Source of the DNA: Acidithiobacillus acidisediminis
Lineage (GTDB): Bacteria > Pseudomonadota > Gammaproteobacteria > Acidithiobacillales > Acidithiobacillaceae
Direction of reading: 5' to 3'
Length of the DNA: 64,000 bases
Assembly: GCF_023277115.1 (NCBI RefSeq)
Contig: NZ_JALQCS010000001.1
Coordinates: 862,001 to 926,000 of the forward strand
Program-made: the position numbers and the translations under genes
Notes under the pieces: model-generated
The model's input: the letters and a program-made list of their open reading frames with translations, nothing else
Told to the model about the DNA's origin: nothing
The model's database searches: none
Shown: positions 53,920 to 64,000 of the stretch, in pieces
How the letters are laid out: each line of letters starts with the position of its first letter
Position numbering within the stretch: position 1 is the stretch's first letter

Positions 53920-55561
53920 CGATTCGTACCAGGGTAATTTTTTGTCGACTATAGAGCTCATAGCTGGCGTAGAGTTCCGTGCTGCTTTCTGTTGCCGTCA
54001 AATTCCGGCGCAGCGCGGGAAGGTCTTTTTGTGGCAGAACCAGGAACAAGGGTCCATGGCTATGGGCAAGAATCTCCGGGATCTGCTGTTTTGGCCGTTG
54101 TATCTGGGTCGCAGTCATGCTGCCACGCCCGGCGTAGAAGAGGTAGCTGGGTTCCCACCAGTTCCAGGTGGCGATCGTATAGGGTGCATTGCCGTCCAGA
54201 CTATGCACCATTTCCCCCATGGTCACCGAAGGCTTGAGACGATTGAGGGCCGGCATCAATAACAACAGCATGCAAAAAGCCAGAGCCACGGCGCCTGCTC
54301 CTAGGCTGCCTATGACCCCGATAAATTGTCGGCGATAGACAAAAACCAGGGCTAGCAACGCGGAACCCAGATAAGGGAGGCCCAGATACGCCACCGAGCC
54401 GAGGGGAGGAATCTGTTGCGGGACCAAGCTGGCCCCGAGGCCCAGAAGGATCGCGCCGACGGCAGCCAAGGCGGCCAGGGAGGCGATAATGCCGCGACCA
54501 GAGAAGGCATGTACGCCCGTCAAGGCGATATCCATGCGCCAGGCCAGCAGGGCGAGGAGGGGCGGGTACGCCTCCCAGACATAGTTGGGCAGCTTGGTAG
54601 CGCCAAGACTGAAAAAAGCGATCCAGATCCCGGCCCAGAGACCAAAAAACAGGAGATCGGGGCGGGAGCGAAAATATTCGCGGCGCTGCAGCCACAGGGT
54701 GGCAAAAACCTGGGGAAAAAATACCGACCACGGCAGAAGACCAAGGAAGGTGGTAAAGAGATAATAGACAATGGGCCCTTGATGCCCCTGCATGGACCCC
54801 GTATAACGCGCGACATTTTGTTGCGCGAGGAAAAGCAGATCCCAGCGCCAATGGGTTTCGAGGCCTACCGCGATATACCACGGCAGGGTGAGGAGCAAAA
54901 AAATCGGCAAGCCCCAACGCAGTTGTCCCTGACGCCACAAATGGGGGAGGTCGCGGCGCAGTAGTAAGAACAGGGTAATGATCAAGCCTGGCAGCAGAAA
55001 AAAGATTGGCCCTTCGCTGAGGGTGCCTAAGCCCATGGCGCCATAAGAGAGCAGATATTGCCAGCGCCGCTCTTCGGGATAGCGATAGCCGCGCAGATAA
55101 CTCAACAGGGCGACGGTGGTGAAAAGGATCACCAAAGGATCGGGTACTGCAGCACGGAAAATGATCTGACTATGTAATGCCGTGGCGGTGAACAGGCCCG
55201 TCAACAGGGCCGCACGTGCACCGAGCAGACGGCGCAGCGCCAGACTCAGGTAGAGGACGAGCAATGCCCCCAGGGTCACCGAGCCCATGCGTAGCCCCCA
55301 ACTGTTCATCCCGAGGCTGCGTACCCCAAGATCCATCAACCAGTAGTTGAGAATCGGCTTGTCCGGTCGCAGATGGCCGTTGAAGGTAGGCACCACATAA
55401 TTGTTATGGGCAATCATTTCCTTCAGGCACTGGGCGTTATTCGGTTCGTCGATGTCCCACAGGCTGGCATCACCGGTATGAAAGGCGAAGAGCCAGAAAG
55501 TAAAGACGAAGAGCAGCAGTGCATGCAGGAGATGCCGATCCGCTTCCTGCGTCTTAGCCAT
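53909..55561 (-). CDS. ArnT-like family 39 glycosyltransferase
   Basis: 550-residue membrane protein with about 12 hydrophobic segments. Periplasmic loop 1 carries [15 protein letters not shown] (the DE catalytic pair of GT39/GT83 enzymes) and [15 protein letters not shown]. ArnT-class enzymes transfer sugars from undecaprenyl phosphate to lipid A or proteins. The GT2 at 4.7 kb is a possible donor-maker, by inference only. ATG 55561 overlaps the smpB stop by eight bases. Confidence 0.85.
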   Translation of the reverse strand: MAKTQEADRHLLHALLLFVFTFWLFAFHTGDASLWDIDEPNNAQCLKEMIAHNNYVVPTFNGHLRPDKPILNYWLMDLGVRSLGMNSWGLRMGSVTLGALLVLYLSLALRRLLGARAALLTGLFTATALHSQIIFRAAVPDPLVILFTTVALLSYLRGYRYPEERRWQYLLSYGAMGLGTLSEGPIFFLLPGLIITLFLLLRRDLPHLWRQGQLRWGLPIFLLLTLPWYIAVGLETHWRWDLLFLAQQNVARYTGSMQGHQGPIVYYLFTTFLGLLPWSVFFPQVFATLWLQRREYFRSRPDLLFFGLWAGIWIAFFSLGATKLPNYVWEAYPPLLALLAWRMDIALTGVHAFSGRGIIASLAALAAVGAILLGLGASLVPQQIPPLGSVAYLGLPYLGSALLALVFVYRRQFIGVIGSLGAGAVALAFCMLLLLMPALNRLKPSVTMGEMVHSLDGNAPYTIATWNWWEPSYLFYAGRGSMTATQIQRPKQQIPEILAHSHGPLFLVLPQKDLPALRRNLTATESSTELYASYELYSRQKITLVRIDEK

Positions 55562-56018
55562 CGCGGGCGCCACCCTTGAGGATGCGGGCCTTGTCGCGTT
55601 GCCACTCGCGTTCCTTGAGCGTCGCGCGCTTGTCATGCGCCTGCTTGCCTTTTACCAAGGCGATTTCCGTTTTGGCACGGCCCTGTTTCCAATACATCGC
55701 CAGGGGGACGATGGTGAAGCCCTTCCGTTCGACTGCGCCGATCAAACGATTGATCTCCAATCGATGCATCAGCAGCTTACGGGTACGGGTAGGATCGGGC
55801 TGAATATGGGTACTGGCGGTGGGCAACGGGCTGACATGGGCCCCGAGCAGCCAAAGCTCACCATTCTTGATGACGACGTAGCTATCCTTGAGTTGCAGGC
55901 GACCAGCGCGCAGAGACTTCACCTCCCAGCCTTCGAGGGCAATTCCGGCCTCGAAACGCTCTTCGATGAAATACTCGTGTCTGGCCTCGCGATTGAGGGC
56001 AATGGTACTGCTGCTCAT
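55554..56018 (-). CDS. smpB: SsrA-binding protein
   Basis: 154 residues: [43 protein letters not shown] and [17 protein letters not shown]. Partner of tmRNA in rescue of stalled ribosomes. ATG at 56018 (MSSSTIALN) used; an ATG four codons upstream also exists. No ssrA gene is visible nearby. Confidence 0.96.
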   Translation of the reverse strand: MSSSTIALNREARHEYFIEERFEAGIALEGWEVKSLRAGRLQLKDSYVVIKNGELWLLGAHVSPLPTASTHIQPDPTRTRKLLMHRLEINRLIGAVERKGFTIVPLAMYWKQGRAKTEIALVKGKQAHDKRATLKEREWQRDKARILKGGARDG

Positions 56019-56157
56019 GCTATTCCGCATCCCCGCTGTCGAGCCGCGATCTTAGCGCAAAGCGCAGCACGACGCATCGCCGGGGCGCTTGTCTGGTCGC
56101 TTGCCAGCGCATCGGCTAGACTGCTCCCTATTCCATGCAGCGATAACGACAGAGCTC

Positions 56158-57312
56158 ATGAACACTGGCAACCCCCGGCGTAGCCCCATCTGGATGCCAG
56201 CAGAGGATTGGCTCCTGCTGGCGGAAATGCCCGCAATTGCACGTTCTTTGGTCGCTAGATTACGTGCCGCCGAGCGGGAAATCCTCATCGAGAATTACAT
56301 CTTTCAGGCTGGCGACTGGCCCGAGGAAATCCTGGATATTTTGTGTGCCAAGGCGCGAGACGGGCTGCGAGTGCACCTGCGTCTCGATGCCGTCGGAAGT
56401 TATGGCTTTCCGGAATCCTGGGTTGCGCGATTGCGCGCCGCGGGTGGCGAGTTTGAATGGTATCATCGTCTCGTTTGGCGCAGTTGGCAGAGGAGTCTGC
56501 GGCGCAGCCACCGCCGCATGGTGCTGGTGGACCAGGAGTGGGCAGCTGTAGGCGGTTTTGCCTTTGCGGATGCCTGGCTGCGCGGTGATCCCGGGCAAGT
56601 CCCCTACCGCGAGCTGCTCTATGCCTGCGCTGGGCCGGTGGTACTCCTACTGCGGCGCCTCTTTCTGAAAAATCGGCCCTTGTCGCGACAGGAACTGCGC
56701 ACCGTGCCCAGTGCTGATATCGACGTGGGAGCGAATGCCGTTCTGCGCCTGTTGGCGGGGTCGCCGCCAGACCGTTACACCATTCGCCGGCGCTATTTGG
56801 CGGCGTTTCGCTCGGCGCGGGAGAGCGTCTGGATCGCCACCCCCTACTTCAACCCCGACCCGATAGTTCTGTCGGCACTCTATGGTGCCGTGCGCCGCGG
56901 TGTGGACGTGCGCGTGCTGCTCGCCGGGCGAGTAACGGATCATCCCCTTTTACGCCTGGGTATTCAGGCGTATTATCAAAAGCTGTTGCGACATCGTGTG
57001 CGCGTCTATGAATATCAGGAAAGTTTCCTGCACGCCAAATATATTTTGGTGGATGGTCAGTGGGGAACCGTGGGCTCCGCCAATCTCGATTTCTTGAGCC
57101 TGTGGTTCAACCGCGAACTGAATCTGGAGCTGAAAGGGCTGATCCCCCTGACCTTGCTGCGCACCCTGTTTCTGCGCGAATTTGCCCGTTCCCAGGAAAT
57201 TTCTGTGGAGCACTGGCAACGTCGCCCCTGGTGGCGGCGTCCGCTGGAGTGGCTGTTGGCTCAGGTCGATCGTCGCATCCAGGCGCGAGCACTGGGCTCG
57301 CGTCGTTATTGA
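56158..57312 (+). CDS. Cardiolipin synthase-like phospholipase D family protein
   Basis: 384 residues, ClsB type, no N-terminal membrane anchor. Two HKD motifs expected: the second is perfect (HAKYILVD followed by GSANLD), the first reads HRRMVLVD, so its lysine is replaced by arginine. Predicted to join phosphatidylglycerol molecules or transfer a phosphatidyl group. The frame is open 23 codons upstream; the ATG at 56158 starts MNTGNPRRSPIW. ratA follows after 13 bases. Confidence 0.85.
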   Translation: MNTGNPRRSPIWMPAEDWLLLAEMPAIARSLVARLRAAEREILIENYIFQAGDWPEEILDILCAKARDGLRVHLRLDAVGSYGFPESWVARLRAAGGEFEWYHRLVWRSWQRSLRRSHRRMVLVDQEWAAVGGFAFADAWLRGDPGQVPYRELLYACAGPVVLLLRRLFLKNRPLSRQELRTVPSADIDVGANAVLRLLAGSPPDRYTIRRRYLAAFRSARESVWIATPYFNPDPIVLSALYGAVRRGVDVRVLLAGRVTDHPLLRLGIQAYYQKLLRHRVRVYEYQESFLHAKYILVDGQWGTVGSANLDFLSLWFNRELNLELKGLIPLTLLRTLFLREFARSQEISVEHWQRRPWWRRPLEWLLAQVDRRIQARALGSRRY

Positions 57313-57325
57313 GTCGAGGAGCTCG

Positions 57326-57781
57326 ATGCACCACATCCGTAAGACGGCGGTGCTGCCGTATAGCGCCGAAGAAATTTTTGCCTTGGTAGAAGATATCCGC
57401 AGTTACCCGCAATTCTTGCCCTGGTGTGGTGCGACGCGCATCCTCCAGGATCGCGGCGACGAAGTGGTCGCCGAGATTCGCATCGCGCACAATTCCTTTG
57501 GCAAAGCCTTTTCTACCCGTAACCGTTATCAGCGCCCGAAGCTCGCTGAGGTCCGTTTGGTGGACGGCCCATTTCGCTTTCTCGAAGGGCTCTGGCAGTT
57601 GGAGCCCGTGGACGGCGGCACCCGTGTGACCTTGGACATGCGCTTTGAGTTTGCCAGCCGCCTGATCGGCGCCTTTCTCGAACCGATCTTCAAACAGGCG
57701 GCAGAGACCATGGTGCAACGTTTTGGGCAACGTGCCCGTCAGGTTTATGGCAGTGCGCGCCTGGCGAAGAACGAAAACTGA
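57326..57781 (+). CDS. ratA: RatA/Coq10-type START-fold protein
   Basis: 151 residues: VLPYSAEEIFALVEDIRSYPQFLPWC, AFSTRNRY and VDGPFRFLEGLWQL define the Coq10-like family, which includes RatA (ribosome association) and ubiquinone-binding chaperones. GAGGAG ribosome binding site. The usual ratB gene is not adjacent; ratA here sits tail-to-tail with bamE with a three-base gap. Confidence 0.9.
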   Translation: MHHIRKTAVLPYSAEEIFALVEDIRSYPQFLPWCGATRILQDRGDEVVAEIRIAHNSFGKAFSTRNRYQRPKLAEVRLVDGPFRFLEGLWQLEPVDGGTRVTLDMRFEFASRLIGAFLEPIFKQAAETMVQRFGQRARQVYGSARLAKNEN

Positions 57782-57784
57782 GCC

Positions 57785-58120
57785 TTAGCCCTTTTCTGGT
57801 TTTGCCGCCCGCACGTCGCCATCAATGCTTTGCAGCGCGCCGTCCGCGTTGAAGTGCAAGATGATGTTGCGCACCTTGGTGCTGCCGTAGGCAGGCTTAT
57901 CACTGTAACTGTACACCCATTCATTGGAGTGCCACGGATCCTGCAATAAAGGTGCGCCCAGAATGGCACTGACCTCGGCTTGGGTCATCCCCTGGTGAAC
58001 TTGTGCCAGTTCCTTCTGGCTGACGACGTTCCCTTGTTGCACGTTGACGCGATAGATGCTGCAGGCACTGAGTCCGGTGCAGAGCAGGAGGATACTGGCG
58101 AGTAGAGAGAGTGTGCGCAT
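57785..58120 (-). CDS. bamE: Outer membrane assembly lipoprotein BamE
   Basis: 111 residues with a lipoprotein signal (LLCTGLSAC, lipidation at the Cys) and the SmpA/OmlA domain: GNVVSQKELAQVHQGMTQAEVSAILG and NEWVYSYS. Part of the Bam complex inserting beta-barrels. Divergent from fur, the arrangement common in proteobacteria. Confidence 0.94.
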   Translation of the reverse strand: MRTLSLLASILLLCTGLSACSIYRVNVQQGNVVSQKELAQVHQGMTQAEVSAILGAPLLQDPWHSNEWVYSYSDKPAYGSTKVRNIILHFNADGALQSIDGDVRAAKPEKG

Positions 58121-58125
58121 GGTCC

Positions 58126-58154
58126 TTGTCTTGGGCGTACGGTGCCACTATGCT
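58126..58154 (+). promoter_or_regulatory. Candidate fur promoter
   Basis: TTGTCT (58126-58131) and TATGCT (58149-58154) 17 bases apart, 33 bases before the fur ATG. Confidence 0.45.
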
Positions 58155-58187
58155 ACTAAAACAGAGCGCTACTTGCCATTGGAACGA

Positions 58188-58631
58188 ATGAATAGCGAAG
58201 AACTGAAACGCGCTGGTCTCAAGGCCACTCTGCCGCGCCTACGCATCCTGCAGATACTGGAAGCGAGTGATACCCGTCACCTCACCGCAGAAGAGGTGTA
58301 TCGGCAATTACTCGATGCCGGTGAAGAGGTCGGGCTGGCTACGGTCTACCGGGTGATGACCCAGTTTGAAATGGCCGGGCTGGTGCGTCGCCATCATTTT
58401 GAAGGGGACCGCGCGGTATTCGAGCTGAATGAGAGTGGGCATCACGATCACATGGTCTGCACCGCCTGCGGAAAGGTGCTCGAGTTTTACGATCAGACGC
58501 TGGAGACTCGTCAACTACAAATCGCTGCTGAGCGTGGGTTTCACATCACCGATCACAGTCTTTCGCTCTACGGAACCTGCAAGGGGATGCAAGAGCGGGG
58601 GGTCTGTTCCTTGGAGGGACAAGGGAGCTAA
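58188..58631 (+). CDS. fur: Ferric uptake regulator
   Basis: 147 residues: ELKRAGLKATLPRLRILQIL, HLTAEEVYRQL, VGLATVYRVMTQFEMAGLV as the recognition region, metal-binding HHDHMVC, CTACGK and a second Cys pair CKGMQERGVC. Iron-responsive repressor. In this organism iron control would touch the divergent bamE only through shared promoter space; no clear Fur box is seen there. Confidence 0.95.
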   Translation: MNSEELKRAGLKATLPRLRILQILEASDTRHLTAEEVYRQLLDAGEEVGLATVYRVMTQFEMAGLVRRHHFEGDRAVFELNESGHHDHMVCTACGKVLEFYDQTLETRQLQIAAERGFHITDHSLSLYGTCKGMQERGVCSLEGQGS

Positions 58632-58636
58632 CGAGC

Positions 58637-58738
58637 TTACTCGCCCGCACGTCGGCGTAGAGCAGCGATACGCTCCTCCAGTGGATAGTTACGCATGAAT
58701 CCTATTCCCTTCTCCTCCTGGGTACCGGAGGCCTGCAT
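58637..58738 (-). pseudogene. Short relic resembling the C-terminus of an M48/HtpX-type protein
   Basis: A 33-codon frame ending RNYPLEERIAALRRRAGE. The LEERIAALR ending is reminiscent of HtpX-family C-termini (HPPLEERIAALR). No upstream part of such a gene exists; the CDF exporter gene begins on the other strand 45 bases away. Could equally be a chance frame. Confidence 0.25.
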
Positions 58739-58782
58739 CGATTTGGGCAGGTGAGAAAAAGCAGCGCAGGGGAGAGTCAATA

Positions 58783-59709
58783 ATGGAAGCGCACCATGAA
58801 CACCACCATCACCATGCGCATCATCATGTACCAGGGCATTTTGGACGTGCCTTTGCCATTGGTATCGGCCTGAATCTGTCCTTCGTGTTGGCGGAAGTCG
58901 CCTTTGGCATCCTGGGCGGCTCCCTCGCCCTACTGGCCGATGCCGGTCATAATTTCGCCGATGTTTTTGGCCTGATCCTGGCCTGGACGGGCGGCAGGTT
59001 GGCGCAGCGTTCTCCCACCCTGCGCTTTACCTATGGTCTACGCGGTGCCTCGATCCTATCCGCCCTGGCGAATGCCATATTTCTCCTCCTGGTGACGGGC
59101 GGGATCGTCTGGGAGTCTGTGCTCCGCCTCTTGCATCCCGAACCGGTGCTGGCGTGGGACATCATCATTGTCGCGGCGGTGGGGGTGGTCATCAATACCG
59201 CTACCGCCCTGCTCTTCGTGGCCGGGCAGAAGACGGATCTCAACCTGCGCGCGGCCTTTCTGCATATGGCGGGCGATGCCGCGCTTTCCCTTGCGGTGGC
59301 GGGCACCGGTGTCCTAATTCTTTTGACCGGCTGGCTCTGGCCCGACGCGGCGGTCAGCATCATCGTCAGTGGCTTCATCGTCTGGTTTACCTGGGGGGTA
59401 TTGCGGGAATCCATGGGCTTGGCCTTGCATGCGGTGCCGATGGGTATCGACCCTGTCGCTGTGCGCCGATTTTTGCTCAGTCAGCGGGGTGTCGAGGATG
59501 TGCATGACCTGCATATCTGGGCCATGAGTACCACGGAGAATGCGCTAACTGCCCACCTCATCATGCCCGGCGGAACTCCGGGGGACGACTTTCTGCATCA
59601 TTTGGCAGAAGATCTGGACCAGCAATTTCGTATTCATCATCCCACCCTGCAGGTGGAAACCGGGGGGGGCACCCACGACTGCGCCTTGGCCCCCGACGCC
59701 CACGTCTAG
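58783..59709 (+). CDS. Cation diffusion facilitator (Zn/Cd/Co exporter)
   Basis: 308 residues with a His-rich start (ten-plus histidines in the first 16 residues), six membrane segments, the metal sites HNFAD (segment II) and HMAGD (segment V), and a C-terminal cytoplasmic domain (VEDVHDLHIWAM). CzcD/ZitB type zinc or cadmium proton antiporter. Its position after fur may be incidental; no operator was recognised. Confidence 0.92.
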   Translation: MEAHHEHHHHHAHHHVPGHFGRAFAIGIGLNLSFVLAEVAFGILGGSLALLADAGHNFADVFGLILAWTGGRLAQRSPTLRFTYGLRGASILSALANAIFLLLVTGGIVWESVLRLLHPEPVLAWDIIIVAAVGVVINTATALLFVAGQKTDLNLRAAFLHMAGDAALSLAVAGTGVLILLTGWLWPDAAVSIIVSGFIVWFTWGVLRESMGLALHAVPMGIDPVAVRRFLLSQRGVEDVHDLHIWAMSTTENALTAHLIMPGGTPGDDFLHHLAEDLDQQFRIHHPTLQVETGGGTHDCALAPDAHV

Positions 59710-59716
59710 GGCTCTC

Positions 59717-61999
<2,283 letters not shown>

Positions 62000-62016
62000 T
62001 ATCCCGATGGCTGTTT

Positions 62017-62274
62017 TCAGCCGTTGATGACGCTGACGGTACGGACCTGGCGCGGTCCCTTGCGCTCGAACTGTACCACCCCATCGCTGAGGGCGAAGAG
62101 GGTGTGATCCTTGCCGATCCCGACATTGGCGCCGGGGTGATACTGCGTGCCGCGTTGGCGGATAATGATGTTACCAGCGATGACGGCCTGCCCGCCGTAA
62201 CGCTTGACCCCCAGTCGCTTGGACTCGGAATCGCGGCCGTTGCGTGAGGAACCGCCTGCTTTCTTGTGTGCCAT
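62017..62274 (-). CDS. rpmA: 50S ribosomal protein L27
   Basis: 85 residues starting [20 protein letters not shown], with [22 protein letters not shown]. Near the peptidyl-transferase centre. Between rplU and obgE in the conserved order. Confidence 0.98.
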   Translation of the reverse strand: MAHKKAGGSSRNGRDSESKRLGVKRYGGQAVIAGNIIIRQRGTQYHPGANVGIGKDHTLFALSDGVVQFERKGPRQVRTVSVING

Positions 62275-62288
62275 GGATCTTGTCTCCC

Positions 62289-62600
62289 TTACGCGTCGAT
62301 GCTGGTAATCCGTACTTCGGTGAAGTACTGGCGATGACCCTGCCGCTTGCGGAAATGCTTGCGACGACGCATCTTGAAAATATGGATCTTGTCTGCCCGC
62401 CCCTGGCTGAGGATGGTCGCCTTGACCGAGGCACCAGCCAAAATTGGCTGCCCGATCTGCACCTCTTCCCCTTCGCCCAGCATCAGTACACGGTCCAGAA
62501 CCAGCTCGCTACCGGCTTCGGCCTCGATCTTTTCCAAGCGCAGCTTGTCCCCGACCGCTGCTCGATATTGTTTGCCACCACTCTCGAATACCGCGTACAT
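62289..62600 (-). CDS. rplU: 50S ribosomal protein L21
   Basis: 103 residues: [18 protein letters not shown] at the start, [16 protein letters not shown] at the C-terminal side. GGAGG ribosome binding site before the ATG at 62600. First gene of rplU-rpmA-obgE-proB. Confidence 0.98.
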   Translation of the reverse strand: MYAVFESGGKQYRAAVGDKLRLEKIEAEAGSELVLDRVLMLGEGEEVQIGQPILAGASVKATILSQGRADKIHIFKMRRRKHFRKRQGHRQYFTEVRITSIDA

Positions 62601-62646
62601 CAGAACCTCCACAGACTGCCGGCGGGCGTTGCCGGAAAAGGTCTAA

Positions 62647-62675
62647 ATCATAGGGAGAAAGCCCTGTGCCGTCAA
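62647..62675 (-). promoter_or_regulatory. Promoter of the rplU-rpmA-obgE-proB operon
   Basis: Minus strand TTGACG (62670-62675) and TATGAT (62647-62652) with a 17-base spacer; near-consensus, with a ~40-base leader before rplU. Confidence 0.75.
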
Positions 62676-62694
62676 GCTGCGCTAGCTTGCCAGC

Positions 62695-63849
62695 TTAGAG
62701 GGCATTTTCTGCCTCGTGCCAGAGGGTGCCGACGGTTCCTGCGGGTTTGCTGCTTTGCGTGGCAAGCAGCGGCGTTTCGCCCACGACCTTGCCGTGCAGA
62801 GTGATGCGCAGTTGTCCGACGACCCCCCCAGCCGCGACGCCGTGGTCGCCTAGTTTGTCATAGCTGACACTGCGTTGCAGATTTTTCTGCTCGCCGCTGG
62901 GGACAGTCACCCAGACGTCGCGCGCCGCCCGTACGGCAAAGGCCTCGGGATCGAGCTGTGGATCGCGGTATTGGCCCAGAATGGTGCCCTCCTTCACGGC
63001 CTCCACATCCTGGGTAAAGGAGTAGCCATAATCGAGCAGGGCGACAACGTCATGGACTCCAGCTGGCCAACTGGGGGCCCCCATGACCACGGCGATCAGC
63101 CGCCGTCCATCACGAATCGCCGTTGTATCCATGCAATGCCCGGCAGCGTTGGTGTGCCCCGTCTTCAAGCCATCGATGCTTGGGTGCCCAAAGAGAGCGG
63201 GATTCCAGCTCCGCTGGGTAATGTGATTGTAGCGGTAATACTTGATCTTGGAGATCTGGATGACCTGCGGGTAATGCTGAATCAGATTGCGGGAGATGGT
63301 CGCGATATTGAGGGCGGAAAGGTGCAGTCCGGGATCCGGCAGACCATCGACATCCGTATAATGGGCGCCCTGCAGCCCCATCTTGCGCGCTTCCGCATTC
63401 ATTTCGTCGACGAAGGTAGCGCGATTTCCTGCTACGGCCTGGGCGAGTGCCACGGCGGCATCGTTACCCGAGTCGATAATCAGGCCATGCATGAGCTGCT
63501 CCACCGTTACCGGAAGATTGGGCTGAATGAACATGCTGGATCCGCCGGTGTGCCAGGCGACATTGCTGACCGGAATCCGCTCGTGCCAGTGCAGGCGGCC
63601 ATCCGCCAAGGCGCGATAGGTGAGGTAAGCCGTCATCAGCTTGGTCAGACTGGCGGGTGGGAGCTGTAGGTTGGGATCCTTCTCCGCGATGATGGCGCCA
63701 GTTTGAGAATCCATCAGCACATAGCTTTTGCAGTCTGGAATCGGCGGCGCCGGCGGTTGCAGGTCCGTAGCGCTAGCCAGGGGGCTGGCGAGGGGCAGAA
63801 GGGCAAACACAAGAAGGGGCGCCCGCAGGCGCCGCAAGGGGAACAGCAT
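62695..63849 (-). CDS. D-alanyl-D-alanine carboxypeptidase (DacA/DacC type)
   Basis: 384 residues. Signal peptide (LLVFALLPLASPLASA), penicillin-binding motifs Ser67-x-x-Lys70 (SLTK), SGN 127-129 and KTG 229-231, then the all-beta C-terminal domain and an amphipathic tail (GTLWHEAENAL) for membrane attachment. Trims pentapeptide stems in the periplasm. Confidence 0.94.
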   Translation of the reverse strand: MLFPLRRLRAPLLVFALLPLASPLASATDLQPPAPPIPDCKSYVLMDSQTGAIIAEKDPNLQLPPASLTKLMTAYLTYRALADGRLHWHERIPVSNVAWHTGGSSMFIQPNLPVTVEQLMHGLIIDSGNDAAVALAQAVAGNRATFVDEMNAEARKMGLQGAHYTDVDGLPDPGLHLSALNIATISRNLIQHYPQVIQISKIKYYRYNHITQRSWNPALFGHPSIDGLKTGHTNAAGHCMDTTAIRDGRRLIAVVMGAPSWPAGVHDVVALLDYGYSFTQDVEAVKEGTILGQYRDPQLDPEAFAVRAARDVWVTVPSGEQKNLQRSVSYDKLGDHGVAAGGVVGQLRITLHGKVVGETPLLATQSSKPAGTVGTLWHEAENAL

Positions 63850-63861
63850 AGGCCGAGATCC

Positions 63862-64000
63862 TTAGTCTTTAGAAAGATGAATGACCACAAAGAGGCTGTT
63901 GTGCCCTTGCCGTACCAAGAGGGAGATCGGTTGGTGGGCGGGAAGTCCTTTGACGATTTCGGCCAACTGTTCTGGAGTATTGACGGGCTGCTGCGCGATC
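63862..64000 (-). CDS. Do/DegQ-type serine protease, 3' end only
   Basis: The last 45 codons of a minus-strand gene cut by the window edge. The sequence VNTPEQLAEIVKGLP followed by PISLLVRQGHNSLFVVIHL matches the C-terminal PDZ domain of periplasmic DegP/DegQ proteases (the element preceding the terminal strand). The protease domain lies outside the window. Confidence 0.7.
   Translation of the reverse strand, partial: IAQQPVNTPEQLAEIVKGLPAHQPISLLVRQGHNSLFVVIHLSKD

Noticed and set aside
58783-58830. CAC/CAT-rich repeat at the start of the CDF gene
   Set aside because: It encodes the usual His-rich metal-binding tail of these exporters, not a DNA repeat element.

Overview
This 64 kb window reads as chromosomal DNA of a GC-rich (about 60%) Gram-negative gammaproteobacterium-like sulfur oxidiser, most likely an Acidithiobacillus or close relative. 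That placement is an inference. It rests on a persulfide dioxygenase, an SQR-like flavoprotein and an Fnr-type regulator sitting together, a hopanoid-associated glycosyltransferase (HpnB type), twitching ATPases PilT/PilU, an ordinary Gram-negative LPS, Bam and Dsb gene set, and an extracytoplasmic metal and phosphate transport repertoire. No rRNA, tRNA, CRISPR array, transposase or intact insertion sequence was seen.

Layout. 1-7.45 kb: secA (5' end missing), argJ, a Nudix/ThiE-like fusion and three surface-polysaccharide genes, all on the + strand with overlapping stops and starts. 7.5-11.5 kb: an accessory segment containing a type I restriction hsdS scar, an ATPase/TOPRIM gene pair that looks like a defence module, a truncated and frameshifted chromate transporter, and a shortened HepT plus MntA toxin-antitoxin pair, closed by a bidirectional terminator. 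11.5-14.3 kb: a 1-Cys peroxiredoxin and a MarR/EmrB efflux operon. 14.5-20.6 kb: an LPS core/O-antigen operon (GT9, ligase, GT2, WaaC, a phosphatase, WaaA). 20.7-24 kb: a two-gene ovothiol operon (ovoA plus a PLP C-S lyase). 24.1-25.6 kb: a phosphate-family MFS transporter behind a four-repeat Pho box. 25.6-30.3 kb: trmL-comF, divergent from a bioFHCD biotin operon. 30.4-38.5 kb: an M48 protease, FetB-like permease, RNase T, flavodoxin-type reductase, unknown membrane/zinc-ribbon proteins, TetR, argB and a YceI protein. 38.5-43 kb: EmrA-like adaptor and PagL, divergent, then bioB, yggT, proC, yggS. 43-46.5 kb: pilT-pilU-hpnB-like. 46.4-50.3 kb: sulfur cluster (SQR-like, duplicated unknown protein, sulfur dioxygenase, Fnr-like regulator, trmB). 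50.3-64 kb: purEK, a fructosamine-kinase-like protein, dsbB/dsbG-like/ArnT-like/smpB, a cardiolipin synthase, ratA/bamE/fur, a zinc-type CDF exporter, the rplU-rpmA-obgE-proB operon, a D,D-carboxypeptidase and the 3' end of a Deg protease.

The points most worth following are the ATPase/TOPRIM pair with its scarred borders, the sulfur locus (an Fnr box placed exactly at -41.5 of the persulfide dioxygenase operon, a regulator with only three of four cluster cysteines, an SQR-like enzyme lacking one redox cysteine, and an unknown protein that is a 60-residue tandem duplication), the ovothiol pair, and two matching TetR operators 4 kb apart that tie the TetR gene to the emrA/pagL promoter region.
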